Below, piece after piece: positions 43,235-52,147 of a stretch of DNA of 64,000 bases. The notes beneath the pieces were generated by a model that was not told the origin of the DNA, did not search any database, and worked only from the letters and a program-made list of their open reading frames with translations. Source of the DNA: Curtobacterium sp. Leaf183 (GTDB lineage: Bacteria; Actinomycetota; Actinomycetes; Actinomycetales; Microbacteriaceae); assembly GCF_001424385.1 (NCBI RefSeq), contig NZ_LMPO01000009.1, positions 81,624-145,623 of the forward strand, read 5' to 3'. Numbering within the stretch: the stretch's first letter is position 1; each line of letters begins with the position of its first letter. The translations under genes were made by a program, and so were the position numbers.

Positions 43235-44103
43235 CCGGCATGGACAACCCGGAACTCGACGCCCGACTCGTCGGCGCCCTGACCGATCCCTCCACGCTCG
43301 GGGAGTTCGTCAACGGGTTCCTCGGCAGCCCGCTCCTCGTACCGATGCGGATGGAAGACGGCACGGCCTACCCGATCTCGATGCCACGGGCCGACGGCGC
43401 CGCGTTCGTGGTCTTCACCGGTGAACGGCACAGTCTGCGGGTTGACCTCCCCGCAGCGAACGACGTCGTCGTCCTGAACGGGGCACGGGTCGTCGATCTC
43501 GCCAACCCAGACCGCGGAGTCCTGGTCAACCCCGGTCCGCAGGAGCTGTACCTGCCGATCGCCCTCGTTACCCACGTGCACCCGCAGATCCCTGCGCAGC
43601 TCCTGGCGGCGCCCCGGGACAGCGCCGGAGACGAGACCGCATCGCAGCAGGACCCGCCCGCGGGTTCGCTCCAGGCGTTGAACCAGGTGCAGACGACACT
43701 TGCCGGCAACGCCTACCGGTGGTTGGCGCAGGGCGGGTCTTTCGACACCGCGGACTTCTTCGTCGCGTTCTGCGGCCGCGAACACACCGCACGGGGCTCC
43801 GTTGCGTCCGCAGGACAGCCGACCCCGATCGGAGTTCCGGACCCGATGGTCGACGAGTTCCAGGTTCTCCGCCGCGCCGGAGCAGACCCAGAGAAGGGGA
43901 CGTGGATCGGCGCCGGACTGCACGTGACCGCCGCGGGCTCGTTCTCGTTCTCGTTCGTGTACGACGAACGACTCGACTTCGGCGCTCCGGATCCCCGCGT
44001 ACCGCGGACAGATGCTCTGCCGGTACCGGACCTCGACGCGTGGCGAGCGGAGTTCGCATCGCAGGGACGAGCGCCGCAGTTCGTCCCTTCATGGGCGCGC
44101 TGA
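43231..44103 (+). CDS. SseB-like domain fused to a YezG-like domain
   Basis: A 290-residue protein. Residues ~14-115 resemble the SseB N-terminal domain seen in bacterial immunity and secretion loci (FLGSPLLVPMRMEDGT, FVVFTGERHSLRVDL, GVLVNPGPQELYLPI). After an acidic, Gln-rich linker, residues ~148-290 repeat the YezG-like pattern of the gene before it: ADPEKGTWIGAGLHV, FSFVYDERLDFG and a Pro-Ser-Trp tail parallel to Pro-Ala-Trp there. It may be a second immunity protein or a partner of the first. Confidence 0.65.
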   Translation: MTGMDNPELDARLVGALTDPSTLGEFVNGFLGSPLLVPMRMEDGTAYPISMPRADGAAFVVFTGERHSLRVDLPAANDVVVLNGARVVDLANPDRGVLVNPGPQELYLPIALVTHVHPQIPAQLLAAPRDSAGDETASQQDPPAGSLQALNQVQTTLAGNAYRWLAQGGSFDTADFFVAFCGREHTARGSVASAGQPTPIGVPDPMVDEFQVLRRAGADPEKGTWIGAGLHVTAAGSFSFSFVYDERLDFGAPDPRVPRTDALPVPDLDAWRAEFASQGRAPQFVPSWAR

Positions 44104-45203
44104 ACGAGCGAGGAGCGGCCGAGCCGCTGGTTCCTGCGCCGTCCGGCCACGTGCGCGACAGCGTCGTCCCAGAGATCATCGGCCTCGCTGCCGACACGAT
44201 GGAGGGTGCAATCCAGGCGTGGGCGGTCGGCGACGAGCGGACGCGGTTCGACGGCTTCCTCTGGTGTGGTGGTGCGGATGCCGGTGGGTTCCTTGCCGCT
44301 CCGGACCGTGGTCTCGCTGCAGACCGCGCGATGTCCCTCGTCGCCGACCGACTCCGGGCCGCTCGTGGATCCGGTGTCCCGACCGACGTCGCGGTCATGG
44401 ACCTCGCCCTGGAGTTGGAGGCGAAGAGCGAGCCGTTCGTCACGACGATGACCGTGCTCCGGGAACGGCTCGCCGCGTCCGCACTCCCCGACCTGCCGGC
44501 GGTCGAACGGATCACGGCGGCACTGTCCGCGTGGGTGCAGCCGGACGCTGATCAGGGCGGCGCGCGGATCCGCGCGGCTGCTGACCTGGCAGCACAGGCT
44601 GGTCGCGCCGATGTCCCTGGCCGGTCGGCTGTCCTCGGCTCCGCGGCCTCGATCATCCAGGCAGTCCCGTTCGGCCTCGTCGGCGGCTGGTCCCCGGAGC
44701 GGGCGTTCACGGGATTCGGTCTGGCTTCGGTACCGGAGGGTCCGTGGCCGATCGGCATCGTGGCCGGTACTGCTCTGGCGGCGGTGCTCCGGGCCGTCAG
44801 CAACGGCGCCGACCTGCTCGCGGGGCTGCGTGTCGCCTCGGCACTTCTGCGCCGCCTTCGTCAGCGGCCAGAAGGTGCCGCAGTGGACTCTGTCGTCCGA
44901 GCTGCGGCAGCGCGGGCTCGGGACGGGTCTGACCACGGCGATGCGCTCGCAACGCTGCGCGGCACGAGCGACGCTGACACGCTGGCTGTGGCCGTCTACG
45001 TCGTCATGACCCATCCGGACGTCGGCGACGGGACCGCGGCCATCGCGTTGGCGGAACGTGCAGGCGACGACGCGGCCTGTGTCGTCCGGGTGCTGCTCGC
45101 CGCGCTGCACGGTGCTGACGTGGACACCGTGGCGCCGGCCGAGGTGACCGCCGTGTCGCAGCGACTCGCGAGCGGCGGCGCCTCCGCGGGGCGAAGCCGG
45201 TGA
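44091..45203 (+). CDS. degenerate ADP-ribosylglycohydrolase-like protein, possible immunity factor
   Basis: A 370-residue all-helical protein. Several blocks follow the ADP-ribosylglycohydrolase (DraG/ARH) fold: GLAADTMEGAI for the first GLAxGDAxG turn, SAASIIQAVPFGLV for NGAAMRxAPLGL, PIGIVAGTALAAVL for the second core helix, and a C-terminal LLAALHGAD. The metal-site motifs are altered: the first DDT reads ADR and the GGDTDT site reads AGDDAA. Catalysis is therefore doubtful. Such proteins are known as immunity factors against ADP-ribosylating toxins. The ATG at 44091 gives a 13-bp overlap with the gene before. Confidence 0.55.
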   Translation: MGALNERGAAEPLVPAPSGHVRDSVVPEIIGLAADTMEGAIQAWAVGDERTRFDGFLWCGGADAGGFLAAPDRGLAADRAMSLVADRLRAARGSGVPTDVAVMDLALELEAKSEPFVTTMTVLRERLAASALPDLPAVERITAALSAWVQPDADQGGARIRAAADLAAQAGRADVPGRSAVLGSAASIIQAVPFGLVGGWSPERAFTGFGLASVPEGPWPIGIVAGTALAAVLRAVSNGADLLAGLRVASALLRRLRQRPEGAAVDSVVRAAAARARDGSDHGDALATLRGTSDADTLAVAVYVVMTHPDVGDGTAAIALAERAGDDAACVVRVLLAALHGADVDTVAPAEVTAVSQRLASGGASAGRSR

Positions 45204-45209
45204 GGACGC

Positions 45210-45227
45210 ACCAGCGTGGACGCTGGT
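45210..45227. terminator. hairpin between convergent blocks
   Basis: ACCAGCG, loop TGGA, CGCTGGT: a perfect 7-bp stem in the 25-bp gap between the rightward toxin operon and the leftward operon. It likely terminates both. Confidence 0.6.
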
Positions 45228-45228
45228 C

Positions 45229-45702
45229 TCAGCCGACAGCGCCTGCCCGGACCGGCTCGGGTGGTTCCGGAGCGATGTCGAGCACCGTGACCTCGCCGTC
45301 CTGACCGATCACCGCCGGACCTGACCCGCCCGGAAATCCTGCACCCCGGAACACCGGCAGCGCGGTGGGGCCGCTCTGTCGGAGGAGTTCCTCGTACCAG
45401 GGGCCGTACGCCGGGTCCGCCTGGCGTGCTCGGGGATCCAGCAGCGGTTCGAGCCCGTCAGCGATCTGCTCCGCCGTCAGCGAGACGGTCGGGTCGTGGG
45501 AGAACGGCATCGCCCAGTCCTCGGAGCCGATGTGCAGGGTCATCCGAAAGGGCCTCCGGGTGGATCCGTACCCCGAGGCGATGAGCCAGCACCGCCAGTC
45601 GCCGATCGCGTACAGCTCGGGGAACACCCGCACCGAGTGCCAGCCCCGGTGGTGGAGCACCCGGACGGCCTGCAGGAACGTGCACGACGGCGTGAGGACC
45701 AT
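45229..45702 (-). CDS. hypothetical protein, 157 aa, end of the AAA-ATPase operon
   Basis: I do not recognise it. A soluble mixed alpha/beta protein with RVLHHRGWHSVRVFPELYAIGDW near the start, a Gly-Ser rich hairpin and a Pro-rich acidic C-terminus. It starts seven bases after the TPR/TM gene stop and ends the leftward block, next to the convergent immunity genes. Its position would suit an accessory or immunity gene, but nothing in its sequence shows that. Confidence 0.7.
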   Translation of the reverse strand: MVLTPSCTFLQAVRVLHHRGWHSVRVFPELYAIGDWRCWLIASGYGSTRRPFRMTLHIGSEDWAMPFSHDPTVSLTAEQIADGLEPLLDPRARQADPAYGPWYEELLRQSGPTALPVFRGAGFPGGSGPAVIGQDGEVTVLDIAPEPPEPVRAGAVG

Positions 45703-45709
45703 CGGTCCC

Positions 45710-47281
45710 TCAGCCCTCGCCGGTGATCGGCGGCACGGTCGGCAGGTCGAACGAGGGGATCGAGAAGGTCGGCACCGGCACGGGTGTCACCGTGCGGTCC
45801 TGGAACCCCGGGACCGAGTACGACGACCCTGGCTCTGGGTCCGGCGCATCGGACGACCCGCGGTCCCCGGGAGCCTGGAACCCGGCGGCGCCGATCCCGA
45901 CCAGCCCCGCCGTCAGCACGACCAGCGCGAACAGCCGGTAGCGGATCCCCAGGCTCCGGAAGTACCGCTGCGCGGCGAACCGTCCCGCGCGGAACGCCTC
46001 GACGAACATCGACGCGGTCACGAGCGCGAGGGGCCACGCGACGGCGGTGACCAGGCCGGCCGGGGCCGCACCGTCGAGGGACGTCGACGTCGCGATGATC
46101 CCGAGCACGCCGACCACCAGGCCGGACCAGAGCGCGAGCTCCTGCCGCAGGCTGCCGAACTGCCACGCCGTTCCCCACAGGACCCGTCCGGTCCGGTTCC
46201 GTGCCGTGCGCAGGACACGGTCGTCGCCGGGCAGGAGCGCGACCACCGACGCCAGCCCGAGCAGGGTGCCGCCGCCCGCGGCCAGGGCGGCGGGCAGCGC
46301 GTCCGGCCCGGGCAGGACCGGCGCAGCCCACCGCAGTGCCACCGCGGTGACGACCAGGGCCGTCGCCGCGAGACCGCCCCACCGCGCGAGCACCGCTCCG
46401 CGGCGCGGCAGTGTCCCCAGGTAGCTTGCGGGGAGCCGGTCCCGCCGACGGCGGTAGCGCCGCAGGAGGAACCACGACCCGACGCCGCCGAGTGCAGCAG
46501 CGAGGGTGGTCACGACGGCGCCGACCACGCCCGGCCCGGCGGCGAGCAGCACGACGGCCACGAGCGCCGGCACGAGCGCAACGGCCGCGGCGGCGCGGCG
46601 CTCCCAGGTCACGGCGGCGTCGAGCAGCTCGCGGGACTCCTCGTCGCCCGGGTTCGACACGAGCAGGTCGAGCAGCAGGTCCGGCTGGTCGGCGACCGGG
46701 GCGTACTCGGCGCGCATCGCGAGCAGCCCGGGATGCTGTGGGGCCCGCTGCAGTCCCTCGACGACGAGCTCGCGCGCGAAGTGGGTGTTGCGGTACGCCC
46801 GCTCGCAGACCGCGGCGAGGGCGTACCAGTCCGGGGACTCCGGCTCGAGCTCGATCGCCCGCTCGTACGCCTGCCGGACCTCGGGCAGTCGACGTCCCCG
46901 TGCGTCGATGCTCGCAATCGCGTGCTGCGCCCAGAGCCCCGCCACGTCGGGCGCCATCGGGACGAGTCGGCCGGTGATGACACGGGCTTCCGGACCCCGG
47001 CCGGCGGCGATCAGGACGGCGACGAGCCGCAGGTACGGCGGCAGCGTGTCCGGTGCGGCCTGGACCGCGGCGCGCGCTGCCTGTTCGGCCTGCTGCAGCT
47101 CACCGCGCGCCTGGTGGAGCGCGGCCCACTCGCTGAGCAGCTCCGGGTCGCCTGGCGCCTGGGCGAGCGCCTCGCGCAGCACCCGTTCGGCGATGTCGAG
47201 CTGCCCGAGCGCGCGGAGCGACCCCGCGCGAGCAGCAGCGGACCCGACCGCGTCGGCACCCGCGGGAGCGTCAGAGGACAC
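45710..47281 (-). CDS. TPR-repeat multi-TM protein of the T7SS locus
   Basis: A 523-residue protein. Residues ~10-215 are TPR-like helical repeats (LREALAQAPGDPELLSEWAAL, QAYERAIELEPESPDWYAL); the rest has about seven TM helices and a Pro/Ser/Thr-rich outer C-terminal tail. It overlaps the AAA ATPase gene by 11 bases, so the two probably act together: the ATPase in the cytosol and this protein as its membrane partner. Function unknown. Confidence 0.75.
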   Translation of the reverse strand: MSSDAPAGADAVGSAAARAGSLRALGQLDIAERVLREALAQAPGDPELLSEWAALHQARGELQQAEQAARAAVQAAPDTLPPYLRLVAVLIAAGRGPEARVITGRLVPMAPDVAGLWAQHAIASIDARGRRLPEVRQAYERAIELEPESPDWYALAAVCERAYRNTHFARELVVEGLQRAPQHPGLLAMRAEYAPVADQPDLLLDLLVSNPGDEESRELLDAAVTWERRAAAAVALVPALVAVVLLAAGPGVVGAVVTTLAAALGGVGSWFLLRRYRRRRDRLPASYLGTLPRRGAVLARWGGLAATALVVTAVALRWAAPVLPGPDALPAALAAGGGTLLGLASVVALLPGDDRVLRTARNRTGRVLWGTAWQFGSLRQELALWSGLVVGVLGIIATSTSLDGAAPAGLVTAVAWPLALVTASMFVEAFRAGRFAAQRYFRSLGIRYRLFALVVLTAGLVGIGAAGFQAPGDRGSSDAPDPEPGSSYSVPGFQDRTVTPVPVPTFSIPSFDLPTVPPITGEG

Positions 47282-48593
47282 GCTTCTGCTTCAGGTACGC
47301 CACCAGCTCGTCGTACCGCCCGTCCGCGTTCGCAAAGGCCGCGACGTTCTTCGCCGTGACCAGCCACGACCCGGTCGACGGCCGCACCTGGGTCAGCGCG
47401 TGTCGGACCTCGGCCATGCCGAGCGGCTGGATCTCGCCCGCGGCGACGGACTTCGCCATCGCCTGTTCCGCGGCCGAGGTCACGAGGTGCGCGAGGTCGG
47501 CGCCGGAGAAGTCCTCGGTCGCCGCGACGACCTGGCCGAGGTCGATGCCGGCGATTGGACGTCGGGCGAAGTGGTGCCGCAGGATGGCCTCGCGAGCCGG
47601 GGCGTCGGGTGGCAGCACGAGGGTCATCCGGTCGAGCCGACCGGGGCGCAGGAACGCCGGGTCGACGTCCCACGGGCTGTTCGTCGCCGCGAGCACGAAC
47701 AGGCCGTCGTTCTCCGAGCCGACCGAGTCGAGTTCGAGCAGGAGCTGGTTCACCATCTGCCGCAGGCCGCTCCACCCGCTGCCGATGCTCGACCGTCGTG
47801 CGCCGAGCGCGTCGATCTCGTCCAGGAACAGCACCGAGGGTCCCCGGGTCCTGGCCGCCTGGAACACCGCGTGCAGGTTCTTCTCCGTGTTGCCCACGTA
47901 CGGGTCGAGGATCTGGTCGATCCGTGCCGTCACGAAGTGCGCCCCGAGTTCGCCGGCGATCGCGCGGGCCATGAAGGTCTTGCCGCACCCGGGAGGCCCG
48001 TACAGCAGCAGCCCACCGCGCAGGGTCTTGCCGAACGCGGCGGCGATCTCCGGGTGGCGCATCGGCTCGAGGAACGACTCGCGGATGCGCTGCTTCACGT
48101 CCTCGAGTCCGCCCACGTCGTCGAGCGTGACGTCGGGTCGCTCGATCTCGATGTCGAGGGCGTGCTCGCCCTCGCCGTCGACGCGGATCTTCTCGGGCGC
48201 ACCGGCCGAGTCGGCCGACTCGGCCGACTCGTCCGTCCCGGCGTCGTCCGCCGCCGGCTCGACGAACGGCGGCGGGACGCTGCGTCCCAGCTCCGCCTCG
48301 GCACGTCGCCAGTCGAATTCCTGTGCCGGCCGGGCGGGAGGCTCGGTGTCGGTGGCGTCGTCGGTGACCGGCACCGGGCCTCCCGGCCGCAGTGCGGCGG
48401 TCGCGTCGGTCAGGACCTGCAGGGCGAGCGCGTTGCCCGGGTCCTGCTGCAGGACCATCCCGGCGTGCTGGAGCGCCTCGGCGGCACGGCCGCGCTGCAG
48501 GAGCAGCTGCGCGACCTGCCCACGCAGAGCCACGTCCTCGGGTGCCGCCTGCATCGCGGCGAACAGGCTGGTGAACAGTGGGTCGTCGGTCAT
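47271..48593 (-). CDS. AAA+ ATPase with N-terminal TPR, EccA-like role
   Basis: A 440-residue protein. Residues ~5-70 form a small TPR-like region, then an acidic linker, then one AAA+ module of the VCP/SpoVK type: DDVGGLEDVKQRIRE, Walker A GPPGCGKT at 199-206, Walker B VLFLDEIDALG, sensor ATNSPWDVDPAFLRPGRLDR. EccA of ESX systems is a TPR-AAA protein thought to handle substrates; this one has the same layout but a much shorter TPR part. The ATG overlaps the stop of the 124-aa gene by ATGA. Confidence 0.85.
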   Translation of the reverse strand: MTDDPLFTSLFAAMQAAPEDVALRGQVAQLLLQRGRAAEALQHAGMVLQQDPGNALALQVLTDATAALRPGGPVPVTDDATDTEPPARPAQEFDWRRAEAELGRSVPPPFVEPAADDAGTDESAESADSAGAPEKIRVDGEGEHALDIEIERPDVTLDDVGGLEDVKQRIRESFLEPMRHPEIAAAFGKTLRGGLLLYGPPGCGKTFMARAIAGELGAHFVTARIDQILDPYVGNTEKNLHAVFQAARTRGPSVLFLDEIDALGARRSSIGSGWSGLRQMVNQLLLELDSVGSENDGLFVLAATNSPWDVDPAFLRPGRLDRMTLVLPPDAPAREAILRHHFARRPIAGIDLGQVVAATEDFSGADLAHLVTSAAEQAMAKSVAAGEIQPLGMAEVRHALTQVRPSTGSWLVTAKNVAAFANADGRYDELVAYLKQKRVL

Positions 48594-48964
48594 CGTCGCC
48601 TCGTGTCCTGGGCGGACAGCACGCCGTGCGCCCGCTCCGCGATCGCCGTCGCCAGCGCACTGCCGATCGGCTCGGTCTCGTCGTCGAGCGGGACGAACAC
48701 GTCCGTCCACCACCACCCGCCGCCGTCCGCCTCGGGCGGCAGCATCGACACGTCCGGCAGCAGCCGACGGATCTCCGACGTCGAACGGACCCGGCGCGGG
48801 TGCTGCACGGTGGCGACGAGCCGACCGTCACCGTCGGTGAACCGGGCGACCAGGCCCTCGCGGACCAGGCGCATGCCGAGTCCGGGGTCGACCGCGGCAG
48901 CGGCGGGTCGGAACTCGGCGTCGCCGACCAGGACCGGCCCGAGGATGGTGAGCTCACGGGGCAT
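48590..48964 (-). CDS. hypothetical protein, 124 aa
   Basis: Not recognised. A soluble protein with a beta-rich start (LTILGPVLVGDAEFRP), a central ARFTDGDGRLVATVQ hairpin and a Trp-rich GGGWWWTDVFVPLDD segment. It overlaps the DUF6177-like gene by 11 bases and the AAA gene by four, so its product must belong to the same assembly. The tight coding overlap argues it is real. Confidence 0.7.
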   Translation of the reverse strand: MPRELTILGPVLVGDAEFRPAAAAVDPGLGMRLVREGLVARFTDGDGRLVATVQHPRRVRSTSEIRRLLPDVSMLPPEADGGGWWWTDVFVPLDDETEPIGSALATAIAERAHGVLSAQDTRRR

Positions 48965-50033
48965 GCGGGTGATCCTCCGAGGTCCGGTCTGCGCCGAGGT
49001 CGCGTCCGGTGAGCCGCTCGACGGCGTCGCGGCCGAGGTGGTCGACCACGGGGCGCAGGCGTTCCCACCCGGTGGCGTCCGGACGCGAGGGGCCGTCGCG
49101 GAACCGCAGCACCAGGGACGGCACGCGTGGACGGCCGACGCGTTCGGCGCCGAAGCGCTCCCGCATCTCGTCGACGTCGAGCCCGAGGCCCTGCACCGCG
49201 GGGGCCCCGAGCAGCATCGCGACCGGCTCCGGGTCCTGTTCGAGCACCGGGCGCACGGTCAGGTCCGCCGAGCCGACGCGGGCGAACACCATCGCGACGA
49301 GCGGCAGCGCGGTCCGGCACAGGTCGGCGAGCAGGACGGTGGCCGCGTCGTGTGCGCGTCGGACGCCGGGGGTGCCGGGCGCGCCGACGCCGACCAGGCC
49401 GGTCACGACCTCCTCGACGCCCTTGTCGGTGCGGCGCGCCGTGACCGAGCCGGCGAGCGGTGCGTCGGGGGACCCGATGACCGAGAAGCGGGCGTCGTGC
49501 GGCATGCGGGCGCGGGCTGCGGCGGTCAGCGTGTCCTTGTCCCAGGCGTCCTCGACGGGTTCGTGGGTGCCCCACCCGACCGGGGTCGAGCCCGGCCCGA
49601 GTGCGGCGAACGTCTCCCACGCCCGGCCGAGTCGGATGCCGGCATCGGCGCGGTGCCGGATGGACGCGGAGACGACGAACTGCACCTGGTCGGGCACGGG
49701 GACCGCGAGGTGGCGGGGGTCGACCGCGTCGCCGCTGCCGGGGGTCCGGAACGCGTCGGCCGCCCGGGTGAGTGCGGTCCCGGTCATGCCGTCGCGGAGC
49801 GCACCGTCCTCGGCGCGGACGACCCAGCGTCCGTCGGCGCCGTCGAGCACCTGGCGGAAGGACTCGGTGAGCCGTGCGGTGTCCGGTGTCAGGACGACGA
49901 CCCGGCGGCCGTCGGCCGCGGCCCGCAGGAACAGGTCGGCACGCATCGGCGACAGTGCCACGACCGGCAGCACCGTCTCGCTCACCACGTACCCGTCGCC
50001 GGTCCCGTCCACCAGCGGGTGTTCCGTCCCCAT
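48954..50033 (-). CDS. DUF6177-like protein of the T7SS locus
   Basis: A 359-residue soluble protein, mixed alpha/beta, with [20 protein letters not shown] near the start and [18 protein letters not shown] near the end. From memory it fits DUF6177, a family seen near actinobacterial T7SS genes; that assignment is tentative and its function is unknown. It is the first gene of the second leftward block. The ATG at 50033 has TAGGGT seven bases upstream. Confidence 0.65.
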   Translation of the reverse strand: MGTEHPLVDGTGDGYVVSETVLPVVALSPMRADLFLRAAADGRRVVVLTPDTARLTESFRQVLDGADGRWVVRAEDGALRDGMTGTALTRAADAFRTPGSGDAVDPRHLAVPVPDQVQFVVSASIRHRADAGIRLGRAWETFAALGPGSTPVGWGTHEPVEDAWDKDTLTAAARARMPHDARFSVIGSPDAPLAGSVTARRTDKGVEEVVTGLVGVGAPGTPGVRRAHDAATVLLADLCRTALPLVAMVFARVGSADLTVRPVLEQDPEPVAMLLGAPAVQGLGLDVDEMRERFGAERVGRPRVPSLVLRFRDGPSRPDATGWERLRPVVDHLGRDAVERLTGRDLGADRTSEDHPHAP

Positions 50034-50040
50034 GGCATGG

Positions 50041-50046
50041 ACCCTA
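50041..50046 (-). promoter_or_regulatory. -10 element (TAGGGT) for the DUF6177/AAA operon
   Basis: On the minus strand TAGGGT is followed by seven bases and the ATG at 50033. A TTGCAT (50067-50072) stands 20 bases upstream of it, a poorly spaced -35. Confidence 0.45.
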
Positions 50047-50148
50047 CCGTCCGGACTCGCAACCGGATGCAACCTCGCGGCTCGTAGCGTCGCTCCCGAG
50101 CGCACGGACCGCGCGCTCCACCGACACCGTCGTCGAGAGGGCACCACC

Positions 50149-51689
<1,541 letters not shown>

Positions 51690-51690
<1 letters not shown>

Positions 51691-52091
51691 TGCCGCATCC
51701 CACCGCACGTGTCGCGGTGACGCCGGCGGCGGGGGAGCTCCTGCGCTCCCTCACCGCCCGGCACGGCCCGCTCATGTTCCACCAGTCCGGCGGCTGCTGC
51801 GACGGGTCGAGCCCGATGTGCTACCCGGTCGGGATGTTCCGGACCGGGTCCGGCGACGTGCTGCTGGGGGCGCTCGACGTCACCGGCATCGAGCCCGTCG
51901 AGGTCTACATGTCCCGGTCCCAGTACGAGTACTGGAAGTACACCCACCTGACGATCGACGTCGTCGACGGCCGCGGCGGCGGGTTCTCGGTCGAGGTCCC
52001 CGAGGGCAAGCGGTTCCTCACCCGGTCCCGCATGCTCACCGACACCGAACTGGAGGGCCTGGGCCTGGTCCCGTCGAGCGCGCGGACGTAG
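51690..52091 (+). CDS. DUF779 protein
   Basis: A 133-residue protein with FHQSGGCCDGSSPMCYPVG (paired cysteines plus a third) and VYMSRSQYEYWKYTHLTIDV. This matches DUF779, a family nearly always found beside aldehyde dehydrogenases; its role, perhaps metal or cofactor handling, is not established. Its ATG shares a base with the dehydrogenase stop. Confidence 0.85.
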
Positions 52092-52147
52092 GCTGACCGC
52101 ACCTGCCGCGAGGACGCGACGGGCGGACCCGGTCGGACGGAGGACGC

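Noticed and set aside
30598-50033. Insertion sequence, transposase or phage genes within the secretion locus
   Set aside because: None of the frames encodes a transposase, integrase or phage protein, and no flanking inverted repeats were seen.
45365-50087. Plus-strand frames of 664 and 1193 codons across the AAA operon
   Set aside because: Shadows of the leftward operon; compositionally biased and without motifs, while the minus-strand frames carry clear TPR, AAA and TM features.
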